Shown piece after piece: positions 20,110-31,200 of a stretch of DNA of 64,000 nt. Location of the stretch: assembly GCA_038030265.1 (NCBI GenBank), contig CM075937.1, positions 38,730,198-38,794,197 of the forward strand, in the 5' to 3' direction. A program made the translations under genes and the position numbers. Each line of letters begins with the position of its first letter. Position 1 is the stretch's first letter. Source of the DNA: Corythucha ciliata. Its lineage: Eukaryota; Arthropoda; Insecta; Hemiptera; Tingidae. The notes beneath the pieces are model-generated. The model worked only from the letters and a program-made list of their open reading frames with translations, did not search any database and was not told the origin of the DNA.

Positions 20110-23035
20110 CAGTGTCTATAGGGCGACATTGGCAGTGTTTAGAGGACGAAATTGACAGTTTCCGAGATAAATATGTCCATTAATAAATTCCAGGACGAAA
20201 CTGATAGTTTTGAACGACGACATTGATAGTTTCCAGTACTCGACTGTTTTCGGTGAAGGGACTTGGAAATCTTCAGTTTCGGAAATCCCTTGACACAGTT
20301 TCTAGGAAGACATTGGCAGATTCGAGGACGAAATTGACAGTATTGAATGACGAAATTGACGTTCATAGAACAAAATTGACAGTATTAGATCGATATTGAT
20401 AGTTTCAACTAGAAATGTACGGTCCCCAGGATGAAATTGACAGTTTTTGAGACAACATTGACAGTTATTTATGACAAAATAGACAGTTTCTCGGGTGAAA
20501 TTGACAGTTCCCTGGCCGAAATTGACAGTTTACGGGACGGAATCGTTTTGAGAGTTTTAAATGTTTCAGGTGAAGGAGCCCAAAAACCCCATGTTGTGAG
20601 CCCAAATGGTCTGCTGCTGAATCTCGAAATCAAGTTTTGTGATCTCCTCTTATGTAGGAGGAAATTGACAGATTCCAAGTCGAGACTGTCAGTTTCTGGG
20701 GGCAAAATTGAGAGTTTTTTAAAGAAGAAATTATCAGTTTTAAGGACGAAATTGACAGCTCGACCAAAACTGACAGTTGCCGAGGGAGGATTCAAGAAAA
20801 TCCATGCGGTCTGAGAAACCCGAATTCTCGTCAGTGACTGGGTTTACAAATTTCAGTGCCTGCCTAGTCGTTTTGGTGATAGTTAGGGTACGAATCGTCA
20901 GTTCAGGCATTTTTAAGGCACGAAATGGTCAATTTGGCCATTATTGGAACGCGAGTGATCGTTTTTCAAGGCGCTAATCCATCAGTATAGCCATTGTGTG
21001 GGAGGGGGGAGGCATGAATTGTCAATATGACCAGCAGCCCGTTTTAGGGCTAGTCCAGCCTGTTCTACCACTTTCAAGGGGCGAATTTGTCGTTGTCCCT
21101 GACGCTTTCCAAAGAGCGCGAATGACCAGTTTAACTATTTTTAAACCGAAACTTTGAAGATTGAAATTTTTAAGGCGTTTGGTTATTTCAGAGCACGAAT
21201 CGTCTGTTCAGCCATTTTCTATGGCCCGGAACGGCTTTTTTGGCCATTTTCAAGGTGCGAGTCGTCATTTTAGGCTTTCCAAGGCGCGAATCGTCATTTT
21301 AGCCATTTTTAGGGCGTGAATAGTCCGTTTGACTATTTCCAGGGGACGAATCGTCCGTAAAGTCAATTTTAGGGTGTGAACGGTTAGTTTAGCAATTTAT
21401 AAGGCATTAATTGATAGATTCGCCATTTTTCGAATGGTTCCAACAAGCAAAAATTTGGTTTTGGCTCAGTGGAATCTGTGAAATTGCTTTTTTAGTTTCA
21501 ACCAGCAGCAAGTCACATTAGGCATTTTAATGGCATGAATCGTCAGTTAAGCTATTTCCAAGACGCTTATTATTAGTTCTCCTATTTTTAGGGCACAAAT
21601 CGTCTGCTCATGGACATGTCGTCATTGCTCAGTTTGTCCATTTTTGCGCTATGAATGGTAGTTTCGCCATTTCACAGGCACGAATTTGCACATTTAGCCA
21701 TTTTTAGGGCATGATTTGCCAATCAAGCAATTTAATAGCCCGAGAGTCGGTAATCAGTTTCAAATCAAATCACAAAGTTTATCCAGTCCACGAGGTGCAT
21801 GTAGGTAACGATGGTTAGGGGAGGGGGGGGAGGGGTTGGCGAGGACGGCCCGTGCTCGGTACGCAATCGCAAGTGGTCAGCTTATCGCCTGAAGGATGCA
21901 AATAGCCCTGTTGGGCCATTTTTTGGGTGCAGATAGCCACTCAAGTTTGAAGGCGCGAATCGTCTGTTTCTCTGTTTAGCCTTTGTAGAGTACAAACGGT
22001 CAGTTAGGCCATTCTTAGACCGTGAATTGCTGATACGTGCTGTGTATGTCATTTACAGGGCGCAAAATAGCGTAAATAGCCAGCTTTTAAGGCCAGGGTC
22101 GTCAGTTTAGATCTTTCCAACGCGTGAAGGCTCAGTATGGCTATTTCTGGCGCGCGAATGGCCAATTTTGCCATTTTCAGGACATGAATCATCTGCTTTG
22201 GGATTTTCAAAGTGCGAATTGTCAGTTTAACTATTCACCGTAGGCCGCATAGAGTCAGTTTTACAAATTTTATAGGGCCTGAATAGCCAGTTTGGCAATT
22301 TTAACGCTGCCAGTATGGCCATTCCTAGGGCATGAATCCGTAATTTTAGTCAATTGTATGTTACGAACTCAGTTTTGACATTTCCATTGCGTGAATTATT
22401 AGTTTAACCATTTAGAGTACGCAAACTATCAGTTCTGCCATTTTTTAAGGTGCGAATTGTCAGCTTGCCATTTCTAGGTCGCAAATTGTCAGCATATAGT
22501 CATTTATAGAGAGTGAATAACCAGTGTGATATTTTCAGAGCATGAATCGTCAGTTTTCCCCATTTCTAGGGTTCGTAAAGTCTGTTGGGCCATTCATAAT
22601 AAGCGCGAATCGCCAGTTTTGCTTTTATAAGGACGCTATTAGTCCTGTCAAGCCAACGCCCGAATGGTCATTCTTGGCGCGCAAATGGTTGATTTTGGAA
22701 TATTTAGGGCAGGAACTGGTTGTTTAGGGATTTGCGGAGCGTGAATTGTTAGTTTGCCCATTTTTAGAGCGCGTTGCGTCAGCTTGGCCACTTTTTGTGC
22801 GGGAATCGCTAGTTTTAGCTAGCTGAGCTCGTGAATGAAGGATTTAGCCCCAGTTTCATAGCGGGATTCATGATCTTTTCATGCATTTTCAGGGCTGCAC
22901 GAACCGTCAGTCCAGTCACTTTTAGACCGCGTTAAGTCCGTTGGGTTTTTTTTTTTTTTTTTTTTTTTTTTTGCGGTCATTGCCAGTTTGGCAATTTTAA
23001 AGGCTTTTTTAAGGTGGGAATAGGCAGTGAATTGA
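20105..23035. repeat. Long composite degenerate repeat block (DR3 then DR2)
   Basis: 20105-20790 consists of diverged units of about 21 bp containing GACGAAATTGACAGTTT. From 20860 to about 23000 it changes to units of about 30 bp containing AGCCATTTTTAGGGCG and GAATCGTCAGTTT. The junction resembles that at 4.16-4.2 kb. A poly(T) run of more than 20 lies at about 22948-22972 and a G-rich run at about 21815-21835. I see no gene in the block. Confidence 0.75.
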
Positions 23036-23103
23036 TAGGGAGCGAAGGACACATTTTCATAAGCCTCTCCCTTGACTAAATCTTGGATCCGCGTCTGGGC
23101 CCT
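23036..23103 (-). mobile_element. Possible hAT-like terminus
   Basis: Read on the minus strand the segment begins CCAGACGCGGATCCAAGATT and continues into a purine run, similar to the CAGGGGCGGATCC ends of many non-autonomous hAT-type elements. I see no paired end or target duplication. This is a motif-level call. Confidence 0.3.
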
Positions 23104-23480
23104 GCGATATTTTGTTTTTAAAAACAGTCAGAGCCATGAAATGTCTCTTTAAAATGAGCCAGTACGCTCATTTATCCTTTAAAAAGGTGTGAAATCCCGT
23201 TAAATTGGCTTGTCTTAAGGGAGCCAGGCCCATGAAATTGGTTTCTGACCTACGAAATCCGACAAATGTGGTCTCAAAAAGTGCCAAACCGGCAAATTTT
23301 GTTATTGAAGTAGCCAAAACCACGAAATTGGGTTTTGCGGTGTGTTCAATCCGTGATATTTGGACATAGAAAGTGTCTAATGAGCGGAATTGCATTCCAT
23401 GAACCCGGTCAACCCGGTTCAAATTGGCTTTTTAGGGAGCCAATTCTGAGAACAAAAATCCACAAAATTTGGAATTTGAC
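23103..23480. repeat. Degenerate repeat of a fourth type
   Basis: Loose repetition of phrases such as 'ccatgaaattggtttctg' and 'ccacgaaattgggttttg' every 30-40 bp. It resembles the sequence at 5.54-5.76 kb. Confidence 0.45.
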
Positions 23481-23486
23481 TTCATC

Positions 23487-23558
23487 TGCGAGAGGGGGGG
23501 GGTGGTCATGAGCTCAGGGCTAAGCCCCTCTAAACATTTTACCTTAAATCCGCCCCTG
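23487..23558 (-). mobile_element. Possible hAT-like terminus abutting the BEL fragment
   Basis: On the minus strand the segment starts CAGGGGCGGATTTAAGG and runs into a C- or G-rich tract. It ends at 23558, with BEL coding homology starting immediately at 23559. This suggests that the block to the left arrived by, or was trimmed at, a transposon end. No opposite terminus was found. Confidence 0.35.
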
Positions 23559-23800
23559 AAGATAATGTTACTCCGCTCTCGTGGGCAACAGGTAGAATTA
23601 CCGAGGTTTATCCGGATGGCTCGGGAGAAGTAAGAGTTGTAAAGGTTCGGACGGGGTACCTGCGTCGATGGAAAATACGTTTCCAAGTATTTTGTGAGAC
23701 CTGTTGTCAAGGTCGTTCCTCTTCCGATCGAAGAGGAAGTTCGAAAATTTTTGAACCACTTGCTTCATGGCTGGGGAGATGTTCGGAATATCTTTATTTA
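23559..23800 (+). pseudogene. BEL pol C-terminal domain (DUF5641)
   Basis: The plus-strand reading EDNVTPLSWATGRITEVYPD, then GEVRVVKVRTG, matches the DUF5641 domain that ends BEL/Pao polyproteins after the integrase. After a frameshift near 23665 it continues as FVRPVVKVVPLP. The location downstream of BEL gag-protease in the same orientation suggests that it is the other end of the 18.1-20.1 kb element. Confidence 0.8.
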
Positions 23801-23949
23801 TTTATATTATATATAAATTTTGTGTGTCAAAGATGATCTGTTGCCGGTTTTTATTTTTATTTATTTATTTATTTTTTGTTTAAAGTTTCGATTTTCTTCG
23901 TTTATATTAATTCATTTATTAACTCGTTAATAAATTCTCGTCCAATCAA

Positions 23950-24192
23950 TTCAGAACACTAATTCGTGATCGAGAGAGACATGCTAATTCGAAGCTAAAA
24001 TGAAGAAAAACTCCAACACGCGGCGCTAAAATGGAGAGAAATGGCTATAATTCATGGATTAAATTGTGGACGAGCATTCTTGAGGCATGTTCGTGGCTTA
24101 AATTGAGAAAAAGCGCTTTACCTGTAGAAAAAAAGTAAACGTTTGTAAAAAAAAAAATGGCCGATTCGCAGCTAAGATGGAGAAAAACGCTG
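23950..24192. repeat. DR1 block, left flank of gypsy insertion
   Basis: Diverged 30-bp units ('aaaatggagagaaatggc', 'taaattgagaaaaagcgc'). The gypsy element starting at 24198 was inserted into this block, which resumes at 34130. Confidence 0.65.
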
Positions 24193-24197
24193 ATTAA

Positions 24198-24307
24198 TGT
24201 AATGTTGTGAAGTATCTTTCTAAAATAACACATGTTTATGTTTGGATTTTAATAATAAAAAGTTCAGTCGGGTTTTGTCTGTAAACTAGAAAAGTCAAGT
24301 TATTTCA
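24198..24307 (+). repeat. Gypsy 5' LTR (110 bp)
   Basis: It starts TGTAATGTTGTGAAG and ends GTCAAGTTATTTCA. The first 82 bases or so recur at 27470-27551 and the remainder at 34093-34129. It contains an AATAATAAAA stretch that may hold the polyadenylation signal. Confidence 0.95.
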
Positions 24308-24308
24308 G

Positions 24309-24321
24309 TGGCGACAGGATT
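24309..24321 (+). promoter_or_regulatory. Primer binding site of gypsy element
   Basis: TGGCGACAGGATT begins one base after the LTR. The initial TGG is complementary to a tRNA 3' CCA, as required for minus-strand priming. I cannot say which tRNA. Confidence 0.7.
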
Positions 24322-24338
24322 AAAAATTAAGCTGTAGA

Positions 24339-25100
24339 ATGGTACTCGGGAAGAAAATAAGTTTTCGAGAACAACCAGTCAGGACAGATGACGTTGTAAC
24401 TAAGGTTGAGACCAACGGTGTGACTAACGTGGCGTTGTTGAAGGAGTTCGATGTTTCCGAGGACTGGTCGCTTTATCAAGAGAGACTAGAACAATTTTTC
24501 GCTATGAATGCTACCAGTGAAGAAAAGAAAGTCCCTATTTTAGTTACCGTCATGGGCAATGAAGCTTACGCTCTTCTTCGCGACATCTGCGACCCTAAAA
24601 ACCGGCAGAGTTGAGTTTTTCCGAAATCTGTACTCTTTTATCCACACAGTTTGAGTCGAGAGTGTCGTTGTTGAGGAAAAGCCGCGTTTTTCATGGCCTC
24701 AGGCAACTGTCAGGTGAATCAGTGTCGAGCTGGTTTCGGAAGGTGAAGAAGACGGCAATTCCTTGTAAATTCGGGGAACAACTAGAGGAATTTTTAAAGT
24801 ATAAATTTGTATGTGGGTTGCTTGACGGTGGGATTCTGGACCGTCTTTGTGAAGAAGACCCAAAAAAGAAGACGCTGTTGGATTTCTACGAACTAGCCTT
24901 AAAGAATGAAGCGAGCTCGAAAGAAAAAGGTGAAAAAAATCAGCTGGAAGAGGCGACAGTATTCAATACTTCATCGGCATTTGGAGGAAGAAATACCAGA
25001 AAATGTAAACACTGTGGGAAAGAAAATCATGAGTCTCATAGCTGCAAATTCAAAAATTATACGTGCAGAAAATGTCATGAAAAGGGGCATTTGATGGCAG
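24339..25100 (+). pseudogene. Gypsy gag with zinc knuckles
   Basis: The first frame (24339-24614) starts MVLGKKISFREQ and carries a gag N terminus with WSLYQERLEQFFAMN. A one-base slip in an A-run near 24595-24602 moves the reading into the 24611 frame, which contains VSSWFRKVKKTAIPCKFG and two knuckles, CKHCGKENHESHSC (residues 132-145) and CRKCHEKGHLMAVC (152-165). The slip is either a disabling frameshift or a sequencing error in a homopolymer. The knuckle pair binds genomic RNA in this family. Confidence 0.85.
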
Positions 25101-25835
25101 TTTGTCACAAGGACCAGAAAGTACAGGCTGTGGAGGAAGAAATCGACATAGTGGAGATGTTTTCGGTTGTAACGGCTTGTGCGGAGCCTATAATAGTATC
25201 GGCGAAGTTCGCGTCTCATTCGATAAGCATGGAACTAGACACGGGTGCAGGAGTTTCGATTATTCCTCTTGGTGTGTACAAGAAGAAATTTCCTGAGCTG
25301 AAAATGGAACCAACGCCGGTCCGTTTAAGGGGTTTTGGAGGAGAAATTGTGTACCCAGTCGGAGTGATTCAAGCAGAGGCAGAATTCGAAAGAAAACGTT
25401 TTATCAGAAGACTGTTTGTGGTTCGGAACGCATCGAGAGCTCTTCTGGGGCGTGAGTGGTTAACGCTCAGTGGAATAAGTTTAATTCATTTGAATAAAGT
25501 AATTGTTAATGCTTATGACGATTTAAATAATTTATTTAAACAGTACAAGGATTTATTTCAACCGGGAGTGGGCCGCTATCGGTACGAAACAATTAAACTA
25601 AACGTAAAGGACAACGCCAAACCAAGATTTTTCAAGCCAAGGCCGATTCCGTTTGCATTTCAAGAAAAAGTAAACATTGAACTGGATGAACTGGAAGCGT
25701 CTGGTATGATTTCATAAATAGATACTAGCAAATGGGGAACTCCCTTGGTTCCAATTTTGAAGCCGAATGGATCTATTCGGTTGTGCGCTAATTATAAGCT
25801 GACTGTGAACAAGTATTTAGAAGATATATAATTTG
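25100..25835 (+). pseudogene. Gypsy protease and truncated reverse transcriptase
   Basis: The retropepsin active site ELDTGAGVSIIPL lies at residues 208-220 of the 24611 frame, with the C-terminal ALLGREWL motif following. The start of reverse transcriptase is present (RPIPFAFQEKVNIELDELEA), then a TAA stop at 25715-25717. [20 protein letters not shown] continues in frame after the stop. At about 25830 the sequence jumps directly to the region just before RNase H, so the palm with the YxDD box is missing. Confidence 0.85.
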
Positions 25836-25849
25836 ATATATAATTGTAT

Positions 25850-26290
25850 AATTTGCTGAAGAAGGGTAATCCGTTTGTGTGGAATAAGAAATGTGAAAAC
25901 GCTTTTAATACGGCTAAATTGAAGGTGTTATCAGAAGAGTGTTTGGCTCATTTTGATCCTCTTCGACCGACCAAACTTTTTTGTGATGCATCTAAAATAG
26001 GAATCGGAGCGGTGCTTATGCAGGAGACACGGGATGGATCGGATAGACCAGTCATGTTTATTTCGAGGGTACTGTCCAAAGCTGAACAAAATTATTCTAT
26101 GGTCCATAAAGAAGCTCTCGCTATTTATTGGGCTCTAAATAAGTTATACCAGTATTTAATGGGGATGAACTTTGAATTGTTCACGGACCATAAACCACTT
26201 TTGGCTCTTTTTGGAGAACATCGTGGTTTGCCGGAAATGGCTGCAGGAAGGATTCAGCGAGCCCAGTGGGACACAGCCGACCAAGGCCAC
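25850..26290 (+). pseudogene. Gypsy RNase H
   Basis: The frame from about 25850 reads NAFNTAKLKVLSEECLAHFD, then the catalytic strand LFCDASKIGIGAVLMQ, RPVMFISRVLSKAEQNYSMV, HKEALAIYWALNKLYQYLMG and LFTDHKPLLALF. These are the standard blocks of the gypsy RNase H (RT_RNaseH) domain. At about 26273 the reading shifts into the integrase frame with a small deletion of the linker. Confidence 0.85.
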
Positions 26291-27449
26291 GGAACAAGGC
26301 ATGGATTACGTACAAATGCATGAAGTGGAGCAAAAACTTCCAATTAATTTCAAGAACATCCAAAAAGAAACAGAGAAGGATACGGTTCTAGCGAAAGTAT
26401 TTAAATTCGTTCAAGAAGGCTGGCCAAACTTGGTGGAAAGATGTATGATTCCTTATTTTCGAAGGAGGGAAGACCTTTATGTCGACAATGGAGTAGTTAT
26501 GTGGGGGTACAGAATTGTCATGCCCAACAATCTTCAGCGCAGCCTACTCAATGAGCTTCACGCATCACATTTAGGAATGAGCAAAATGAAGGCTAGAGCT
26601 CGTTCATATTTTTGGTGGCCGACATTGGACGCCGAAATCGAAAGAATGGTTAAAAGTTGCGTGTGCTGCATGGAGCTTAGAAGTAATCCACCGAAAATTC
26701 AAGTAAAGCAGTGGGCTGTTACGAACAGGCCTATGGATAGGATTCATGTGGATTTTTTCGGACCCATTAAATCAAAAATGTGTTTGGTTATTACAGATGC
26801 CTACAGTAAGTGGCCTAAAATTTATGAAATGAATAGGACAGATGCAGAAGCAACGATTCAAAAGTTGAATGACATGTTTTCTCGTTTTGGTCTGCCCAAG
26901 GAAATCGTGAGTGACAACGGGCCACAGTTTGTATCGTCGCAATTTCAGGATTTCTGTCTAAGGAACGGGATTCGTCACAAAACTTCACCTCCTTATCATC
27001 CAGCAACGAATGGACTAGCTGAGAATAGTGTGAAGTCGGCTAAAAAAGGCATACAAAAATGTTTAAATGACAAAATAAGTTCAACTTTGGGAAATGCTAT
27101 TCAACGCTATCTTTTTTATTATAGAATCTCGGTCCACCAATCTACAGGAAAGACTCCAGCATTTTTGAAGCTGGGCAGAGAGATTAATTCACGACTGGAT
27201 TTGATCTGCAAACCAAAAGAACCGGATGTTCAAAACGAAAGTGTTCAAAAAACAAAAAGAATACGTTTATTTCAAGTCGGAGAAAAAGTTATGGCTCGAG
27301 TCTATCATCAAAATTCGGAAAGGAAGAAGTGGAAGAAAGCTGTAGTGATCAAAGCGCTGGGAGACAGAACCTATTTGGTGAAGCTCGATGACTCTGGACA
27401 AATATGCAAAAGACATTTAAATCAACTGTTGTCGTTCCTAGGAAGTTGA
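26290..27449 (+). pseudogene. Gypsy integrase, domains intact
   Basis: In the open frame 26172-27449 (425 codons) the integrase is complete. The HHCC zinc module has His 130 and 133 and Cys 163 and 166. The catalytic triad is Asp194 (HVDFFGP), Asp248 (VSDNGPQF) and Glu284 (NGLAENSV), with 35 residues between the last two. A GPY/F-like C-terminal domain follows from GEKVMARVYHQ to KRHLNQLLSF. Only the first 30 or so residues of the frame are shadow sequence of the RNase H. The domain itself looks functional, but the polyprotein is broken upstream. Confidence 0.85.
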
Positions 27450-27469
27450 AGAGCTTGAAGAGGAAGAAG
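27450..27469 (+). promoter_or_regulatory. Polypurine tract of gypsy element
   Basis: The purine-rich run ending GAAGAGGAAGAAG lies directly before the TG of the 3' LTR, where plus-strand priming starts in LTR retrotransposons. Confidence 0.8.
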
Positions 27470-27551
27470 TGTAATGTTGTGAAGTATCTTTCTAAAATAA
27501 CACATGTTTATGTTTGGATTTTAATAATAAAAAGTTCAGTCGGGTTTTGTC
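27470..27551 (+). repeat. Gypsy 3' LTR, first part
   Basis: Matches the first 82 bases of the 5' LTR. The LTR is cut after GGTTTTGTC by the P element and resumes at 34093 after repetition of the same 9 bases. Confidence 0.95.
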
Positions 27552-27586
27552 CAAGGTGACTAAAGTTTCTATAGGTGCCGCAGATC
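27552..27586 (+). repeat. P element left terminal inverted repeat
   Basis: CAAGGTGACTAAA followed by GTTTCTATAGGTGCCGCAGAT. It pairs with the right end at about 34058-34092. Confidence 0.9.
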
Positions 27587-27965
27587 GTCGGCCATTACTG
27601 TCCTTCATCTACGTCACGCGCAGTCCCAAGCCCTTTGTGCTGGACCCAGTAAGTTATTAATTGTTGTTTTGGTGCTGCGACTTCGCCGTAAATCTAGTGT
27701 CCTGAATTTTTTTTCTTCAACTTTTTTGTGTCGCTTTATTTTACTTGTCAAAGTGACCCCACTTTCAAATTAAAATCCTTAAGAAGTAATAGTTCAGTTT
27801 CGTGCGTGAAAAAGTTGAGTTGATTCATACGTTCGGACGTTATTATAAAGTAAGTATTATTAGTTTTTTTCCCATTGTAATACATACAGCAACATCAAAT
27901 TCGCATTTTTTTTTTTTTTTTTTTTCAATTGCACTATAATGTAGAGTACGATGCGTTACAACCGA

Positions 27966-28130
27966 AGTGTCCCGTAACACTTCTCTCTGGACATAAATTG
28001 CTTGACCAGCTTCAGAGTATAAACAATGACGAACATTTCTAAAAATTTGTGTTAAAGAACGCCGTGATCAAATCCAATGTGATTCGGGCCTGTCACTCAA
28101 TTTCAAGCAATATAAGTGTAGCGGGACACT
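27966..28130. mobile_element. Foldback in P element upstream region
   Basis: The inverted pair AGTGTCCCG..AACACTT and AAGTGTAGCGGGACACT, with ATAAATTGCTTGA and TCAAGCAAT further in, encloses about 165 bp between the left end and the transposase start. It is also present in copy 2 (about 55290-55455), so it predates the split of the two copies. It may be a MITE or a structured element of the P transposon itself. Confidence 0.6.
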
Positions 28131-28221
28131 AAGGTGTAAACTCACCTTTAGTCATACAAAATATTCGATAAGTAAAAACACTAAATTTTCCGGATTCCTA
28201 ATTTTTACTATCTTAATCCAG

Positions 28222-31200
28222 ATGCCTGGTACCCGGTGCGCCGTACTAACGTGCCGTAACAGCCGTTTGAAAACTCGTCAAAAAGGCGTTAATGTGATGT
28301 ACCACCGTTTTCCCCAAAACGCTGCATTAAGAGCAAAATGGGTCCTCCTCGCTAGACGAGAGAGAGAATGGAAACCCAGCTCGAGTTATGTGTGCTCTGA
28401 ACATTTTTCAAATGACGACTACGAAAGAGATTTGCAGCATGAACTGATGGGTCTGCCTCCGAGAAAGAAATTGAAAACTTCAGCAATCCCTAGCGTGCAA
28501 TCTTTGACCCCAGATGGAAAAATTGTAGAGCAATTGAATGATACACCAACAGCGGTGTCAGAGAAAAGCACAGAAAGTGATCCAGAGCCTATTGAAGAGA
28601 TTAACTACTGTGCAACACCCCCGGAAACGAAAATTATAGAAAATAAAGGTACTTTTATTTGCCATTACAAAAATATGGAATAAGCAATTAGTTTACTCTG
28701 CAGGGGCAGATTCATCAGAAAATAGTTCCGAAGAAATTATACAGTTGTTGCGGTCCGAGTTGGCCGAATCGAAGGCTCACCTTCTTCGTCAAAGCCAAGA
28801 GGTTTGTATATCAATCATATTCATGCCTAGTATAATTTGTATAATTGTTATTATCCCCGTTGTCTTAGTATTCAACGATTTATGAAAGTATTCGAAACAT
28901 TGTACGTGTTCATATTAATGGATTTTTGTCCTTCCAGATAACAAATCTAAAAGGTCAGCTGCAAATGAAAGATCAGACACAGGCTCATCTTGACGAAGCT
29001 CTTCATGAATTGAATTGTCTGAAGAAGTCATTATCAAAGCTCTTCAGCTCCAACCAGTTGGAAATTTTGATTGGAACCAAACTTAAAGCAACGTGGACAA
29101 ATCAAGATATCAACCAAGCATTTACACTGAGGTAAAATTTCACTAAATTACAACTCAAGTAAGGGGGAGCTGCAGGCTGCAGTGATGATTCCTCGAGCTC
29201 CCCCCCCCATTCCCCTCGTCTACTACTCCGCCGCCTTATTTCTGCACAAATCCTGGTTTTTAAAGCCTCGTTTCCATCGTATCATTTTTTTCAAATTTCG
29301 TCCCCGAAGTTACTTTAAACCTCCTTGAACATTTACCAAGAAAGACGATCTTCCGTCGACTTAGTTGAAAAAAGGAATGCTGTTGCATATGTGAAATTTC
29401 TCGGAGATTGAAACGAGTCTTTAAAAACCATAATTAGTGCATAAATAAGAAGGGAAATTGTATATCGGGTAGTAGACGAGGTGTGATTGGAGGGGGGGTC
29501 GAGTAATCACCCGTAAATACAGGGTGGATGGGATAAGTGTGACAAAAAAATTTGGGTGAAAGTAGACCTCATTTGCGACCGAAATCACCATATACACCAT
29601 GGTCCAAAAATCAAAACCCTTCGAGATATGATTTTTCTAACGATTTTTAAGGCTTACATAATTTTTTTTATCTAACTCGAAAAACTCGCCCTCACTTTGA
29701 ATTTTTGCAACTTTTGGTGATGGATTCGGAAAGAGCACATTTCCTGTCACGATTAGCTATTTTCGATAGACGTTAACTATTTTATGTGGCTTCAAATGAG
29801 GATCAAAGTCGTGCAAATCGGGGATTTATTCATTTATTTATTTTTTTCAAAAAAAGTCAATCTTCGTACGTCCACACTAAATCTGTGTGTACAGACAACC
29901 CGTGATTCAGAAAAAACATATTCAAAGTGTCCTTTACAAAAATATTCATAAGCGTTTTCTTAGTTGATTGGCGAGTTTTCCTCAGAAATGACCATTTTTT
30001 AGAAAAATTAATGATTTTTCTCTTCAAAATTGCTTGTTTTGATCTACAAAATTCGATCAATCCTTGTGATTTTAACATGCTAAAAAGGTGTAAAACCACA
30101 CCCAGAGCTATCCTTGGAGTGGAATTCAATGTGTGCGCCTACCAAAGTATCAAAAAATGTCACTCCGGCCGCTGGCTGCATATACACTACTACAAGTTTC
30201 GACCGTTTTTAGTTATTTAGCTATTATTCGGTATTAATTAACATTTCACTTTGTTACTCTACATTTGTATAGTCATTTTTGCTGATTCATCGCTAATTAA
30301 GTGAAATTAACGAAATTCGTGTTTTTTGAAACGTACTCTATCCGACACTCCAGCTACCGGAGCGACATTTTTTCTTACTTTGGCAGGCGAGCATAATCAG
30401 TTTGATTCAACGTACAGCTTTGGATAAGGTTTTAGTGCTTTTTATCACGTTAAAATCACAAAACTTGTTCGAATTTTCCAGGTCAAAACAAGCGATTTTG
30501 AAGAGAAAAATCATTATTTTTTCTCATAAATCGTCATTTCTGACGAAAAATCTCCAAACAACTAAGAAACCGCTTATGACTATTTTTGAAAAAGACACTT
30601 TGAAGATGTTTTTCTGAATCACGGGTTGTCCGTACACTCAGATTTAGTGTGGACGAACTGGGACAGACTTTTTTTGGAAAAAATAAAATCCCCGTTTTGT
30701 ACGATTTTGAGCCGCATTTGAGGCCTCATAAAATAGTTAAAGTCTATCGAAAATGGCTAAGCCTGACAGAAAATAGTGTGCTCTTTCCGAATCCATCCCC
30801 AAAAGTTGCAAAAATTCAAATTGAATGCGAGTTTCTCGCCGTTAGTTTAAAAAAATTGTGTAAGCTTGATATAATGAATAAATCTGTCGCCGGCATTTTA
30901 ATTAGTAAATTAATTAAACTGATATTATCCGGACGACGATGGAAGGGCATAGCCCAACACGATTCGAGTTTCGAGAGCCATTTTTTCTCGAAACTCGAAT
31001 CGTGTTGGGCTATGCCCTTCCATCGTCGTCCGGATAATATCAGTTTAATTTACTAATTAATTGTGTAAGCCTTAAAAATCGTTAGAAAAATCATATCTCG
31101 GAGGGTTTTGATTTTCGGACCATGGTGTATATATGGTGATTTCGGTCGCAAACGAGGTCTACTAGCACCCAACAATTTTTGTCACACTTATCCCCTTCCA

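Noticed and set aside
20105..23035. Possible CRISPR-like array
   Set aside because: Repeats are diverged, contiguous and without constant-length unique spacers, and the genome is eukaryotic.
30402..31056. Open frames of 71 and 135 codons in P intron 3
   Set aside because: They lie in palindromic FB2 sequence and the inserted SINE-tail palindrome. The mirrored frames on the other arm show that they are structural, not coding.
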